From assembly GCA_947259865.1 (NCBI GenBank), contig CAMYNZ010000026.1, positions 1 to 22,227 on the forward strand: a stretch of DNA of 22,227 nt, given 5' to 3'. Below are positions 21,049 to 22,227 of this stretch, one piece after another. The stretch is from an uncultured Desulfobacterales bacterium. GTDB taxonomy: Bacteria > Desulfobacterota > Desulfobacteria > Desulfobacterales > G020354645. Under the pieces are notes generated by a model. It was not told the DNA's origin. It saw only the letters and a program-made list of their open reading frames with translations, and did not search any database. Numbering within the stretch: position 1 is the first letter of the stretch; each line of letters begins with the position of its first letter. Position numbers and translations under genes: made by a program.

Positions 21049-21981
21049 GTGACCATGGGAATTCTAAATATTGAAAAACCAGCGATCAAGTGGTTGATAA
21101 TGCTGATTGTTTTTCTGATCCTCTGCAACCGGGACCCTGCAGCAGCCGGTATGGATATGCTTTCAACCGCCGAAGTGAACATACACCATGCGCCGGTCTT
21201 AAAAAATGCTGCGCGCGAGGCGGCCCAATTCTACCAAGAAGCTAAAGTGGAACTTGAAGAATTATTTGGCTGGCCATACCCGCTCAAACCAGATGTTGTT
21301 CTTGTAAAAAATAACAATGATTTCAATAAAATTACTGGCTATAGTTATATTGTAGCTTTAGCAATTCCCGGAAAAAATCTGATCATTATCGATTATTCAA
21401 AAATGGGCCAGGGGCCGTTTTCCTTCAAAAAAACTATGAAGCATGAAGTCTGTCATCTCATGCTTCACCACCACATTCCCGGTGGCAAGCTGCCCAAATG
21501 GCTCGATGAGGGCATTGCCCAATGGGTGAGCGACGGCATGATGGAACTGCTCATGAATCCCAAACGCCAATCTCTGGAAGATGCTGTTCTGGCGGGACGG
21601 TATCTACCATTGAGCCAGTTGATGTATCGCTTCCCCCGGGACAGACAATCGATATGGTTGGCGTATGAAGAAAGTAAAAATATGGTGGCATACATTGAAA
21701 ACCGCTATGGCAGGGAAGGGGTTTTAAATTTGCTCAACTATCTAAAAGCGGGCCAGGATTTCGAAACGGCTGTCTACAAAAACTTTTCGATTACAATGAA
21801 TGCACTCGAACACGACTGGCAGCGTCAGCTTAAAAAACGCAGCCGATTTTTTATCTTTGCTGCAACCCACATATATGAATTCCTGTTTGTTCTGGCGGCA
21901 CTGCTGACCTTTGCTGGTTTTATACGCTTTTTATTAAAAAAGAGAGCCTATCAAGATGAAGAAGATGACGATGATTTCTAG
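21049..21981 (+). CDS. membrane-anchored MA-family zinc metallopeptidase
   Basis: This 310-residue protein has an N-terminal signal/anchor (~15-33), a gluzincin-like catalytic core and a C-terminal transmembrane helix (~267-292) followed by a basic stretch and the acidic tail EEDDDDF. The zinc motif is H132-E-V-C-H136, with the third ligand E154 in KWLDEGIAQWVSDG, the HExxH...WxxEG arrangement of MA-clan peptidase-like domains. The catalytic core should face the periplasm. The substrate is unknown. GTG 21049 has AAGGA 8 bases upstream, better placed than for ATG 21055, so GTG is taken; the choice changes only two residues. It stands alone, converging on a second TRAP gene. Confidence 0.8.
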   Translation: MTMGILNIEKPAIKWLIMLIVFLILCNRDPAAAGMDMLSTAEVNIHHAPVLKNAAREAAQFYQEAKVELEELFGWPYPLKPDVVLVKNNNDFNKITGYSYIVALAIPGKNLIIIDYSKMGQGPFSFKKTMKHEVCHLMLHHHIPGGKLPKWLDEGIAQWVSDGMMELLMNPKRQSLEDAVLAGRYLPLSQLMYRFPRDRQSIWLAYEESKNMVAYIENRYGREGVLNLLNYLKAGQDFETAVYKNFSITMNALEHDWQRQLKKRSRFFIFAATHIYEFLFVLAALLTFAGFIRFLLKKRAYQDEEDDDDF

Positions 21982-21993
21982 GTAATGATCCTT

Positions 21994-22027
21994 ATTGAAT
22001 GTTATTTACACTTCAATCTTTTATTTG
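21994..22027 (+). terminator. probable intrinsic terminator of the metallopeptidase gene
   Basis: ATTGAATGT (21994-22002) pairs with ACACTTCAAT (22008-22017), giving 9 bp with one bulged C around a TATTT loop, followed by CTTTTATTT. It is AT-rich, so moderate in strength. In the other direction no T-tract follows, so it would serve only the plus strand. Confidence 0.5.
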
Positions 22028-22040
22028 GTCGAACACCGAG

Positions 22041-22227
22041 TTAGGATGCTTTTTCTTTTTTGGCGAATTGATGAAAGATGTCTGAGATACTATAAATCGT
22101 CATGAATAAAAAACTGACCGGAACGGATGCATAAGGAAAACTAACCGGTATTCTTAAAGCGGGGGTAAGTTGAGCGTGCACACGCCCAAGAAGGTCTATG
22201 CCCTGAATGGTAACGACGATGTTAATA
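22041..22227 (-). CDS. TRAP transporter small permease, C-terminal fragment (truncated by window edge)
   Basis: On the minus strand a frame open from the window edge runs 62 codons to TAA at 22041-22043. It reads INIVVTIQGIDLLGRVHAQL, then TPALRIPVSFPYASVPVSFL, then FMTIYSISDIFHQFAKKEKA and S. A substrate-facing loop, the L-x-IPxxxxYxxxPV motif and a last hydrophobic helix followed by a short charged tail are the normal end of DctQ proteins. It is not the partner of the DctPM genes at 17698-20764, which already have a DctQ, so a second TRAP system lies beyond this edge. It has no start codon in the window. The call rests on about 60 residues. Confidence 0.62.
   Translation of the reverse strand, partial: INIVVTIQGIDLLGRVHAQLTPALRIPVSFPYASVPVSFLFMTIYSISDIFHQFAKKEKAS

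Overview
The window looks like chromosomal DNA of an anaerobic Desulfobacterota-type bacterium (sulfate-reducer relatives). This is inferred from gene content: two TRAP transporter loci, a desulforedoxin-like metal-binding miniprotein beside a rubrerythrin-like protein, a secreted isoaspartyl methyltransferase, paired bactofilins, and a gene that appears to use UGA as selenocysteine. I see no rRNA, tRNA, CRISPR array, phage or insertion sequence.

Layout. 1-334: C-terminal half of ispD. 462-2108: AhpF/thioredoxin-reductase-like flavoprotein behind a strong promoter whose -10 lies inside a perfect palindrome. 2493-3404: DUF3179 protein with an in-frame TGA at the position of the family's conserved Cys, followed by a canonical bacterial SECIS hairpin; this is the best find here. 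3442-4584 (-): YbdL-type aminotransferase. 4860-6410: sorbosone-dehydrogenase-like lipoprotein abutting a NUDIX hydrolase. 6411-8547: TPR protein and alpha/beta hydrolase (both -), set among related repeats that start just after the stop codons of three neighbouring genes. 8845-10089: NupC-type nucleoside transporter. 10288-11656: desulforedoxin-like protein, universal-stress protein and ferritin-like protein, a probable stress group. 11657-12245: no intact gene, only a possible acetyltransferase remnant.

12246-16675 (-) reads as one four-gene unit: secreted protein-L-isoaspartate methyltransferase, large membrane protein with a spermidine-synthase-like SAM domain, small conserved protein, YheT-type hydrolase. 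Divergently, 16890-20764 (+) holds two bactofilins and a complete TRAP transporter (DctP, DctQ, DctM). The second bactofilin overlaps dctP, and an element able to form two mutually exclusive hairpins separates dctP from dctQ. 21049-21981 is a membrane-anchored MA-type metallopeptidase. The right edge (22041-22227, -) is the C-terminus of a second TRAP small permease.

All family calls come from motif recognition in translations; no database search was possible.
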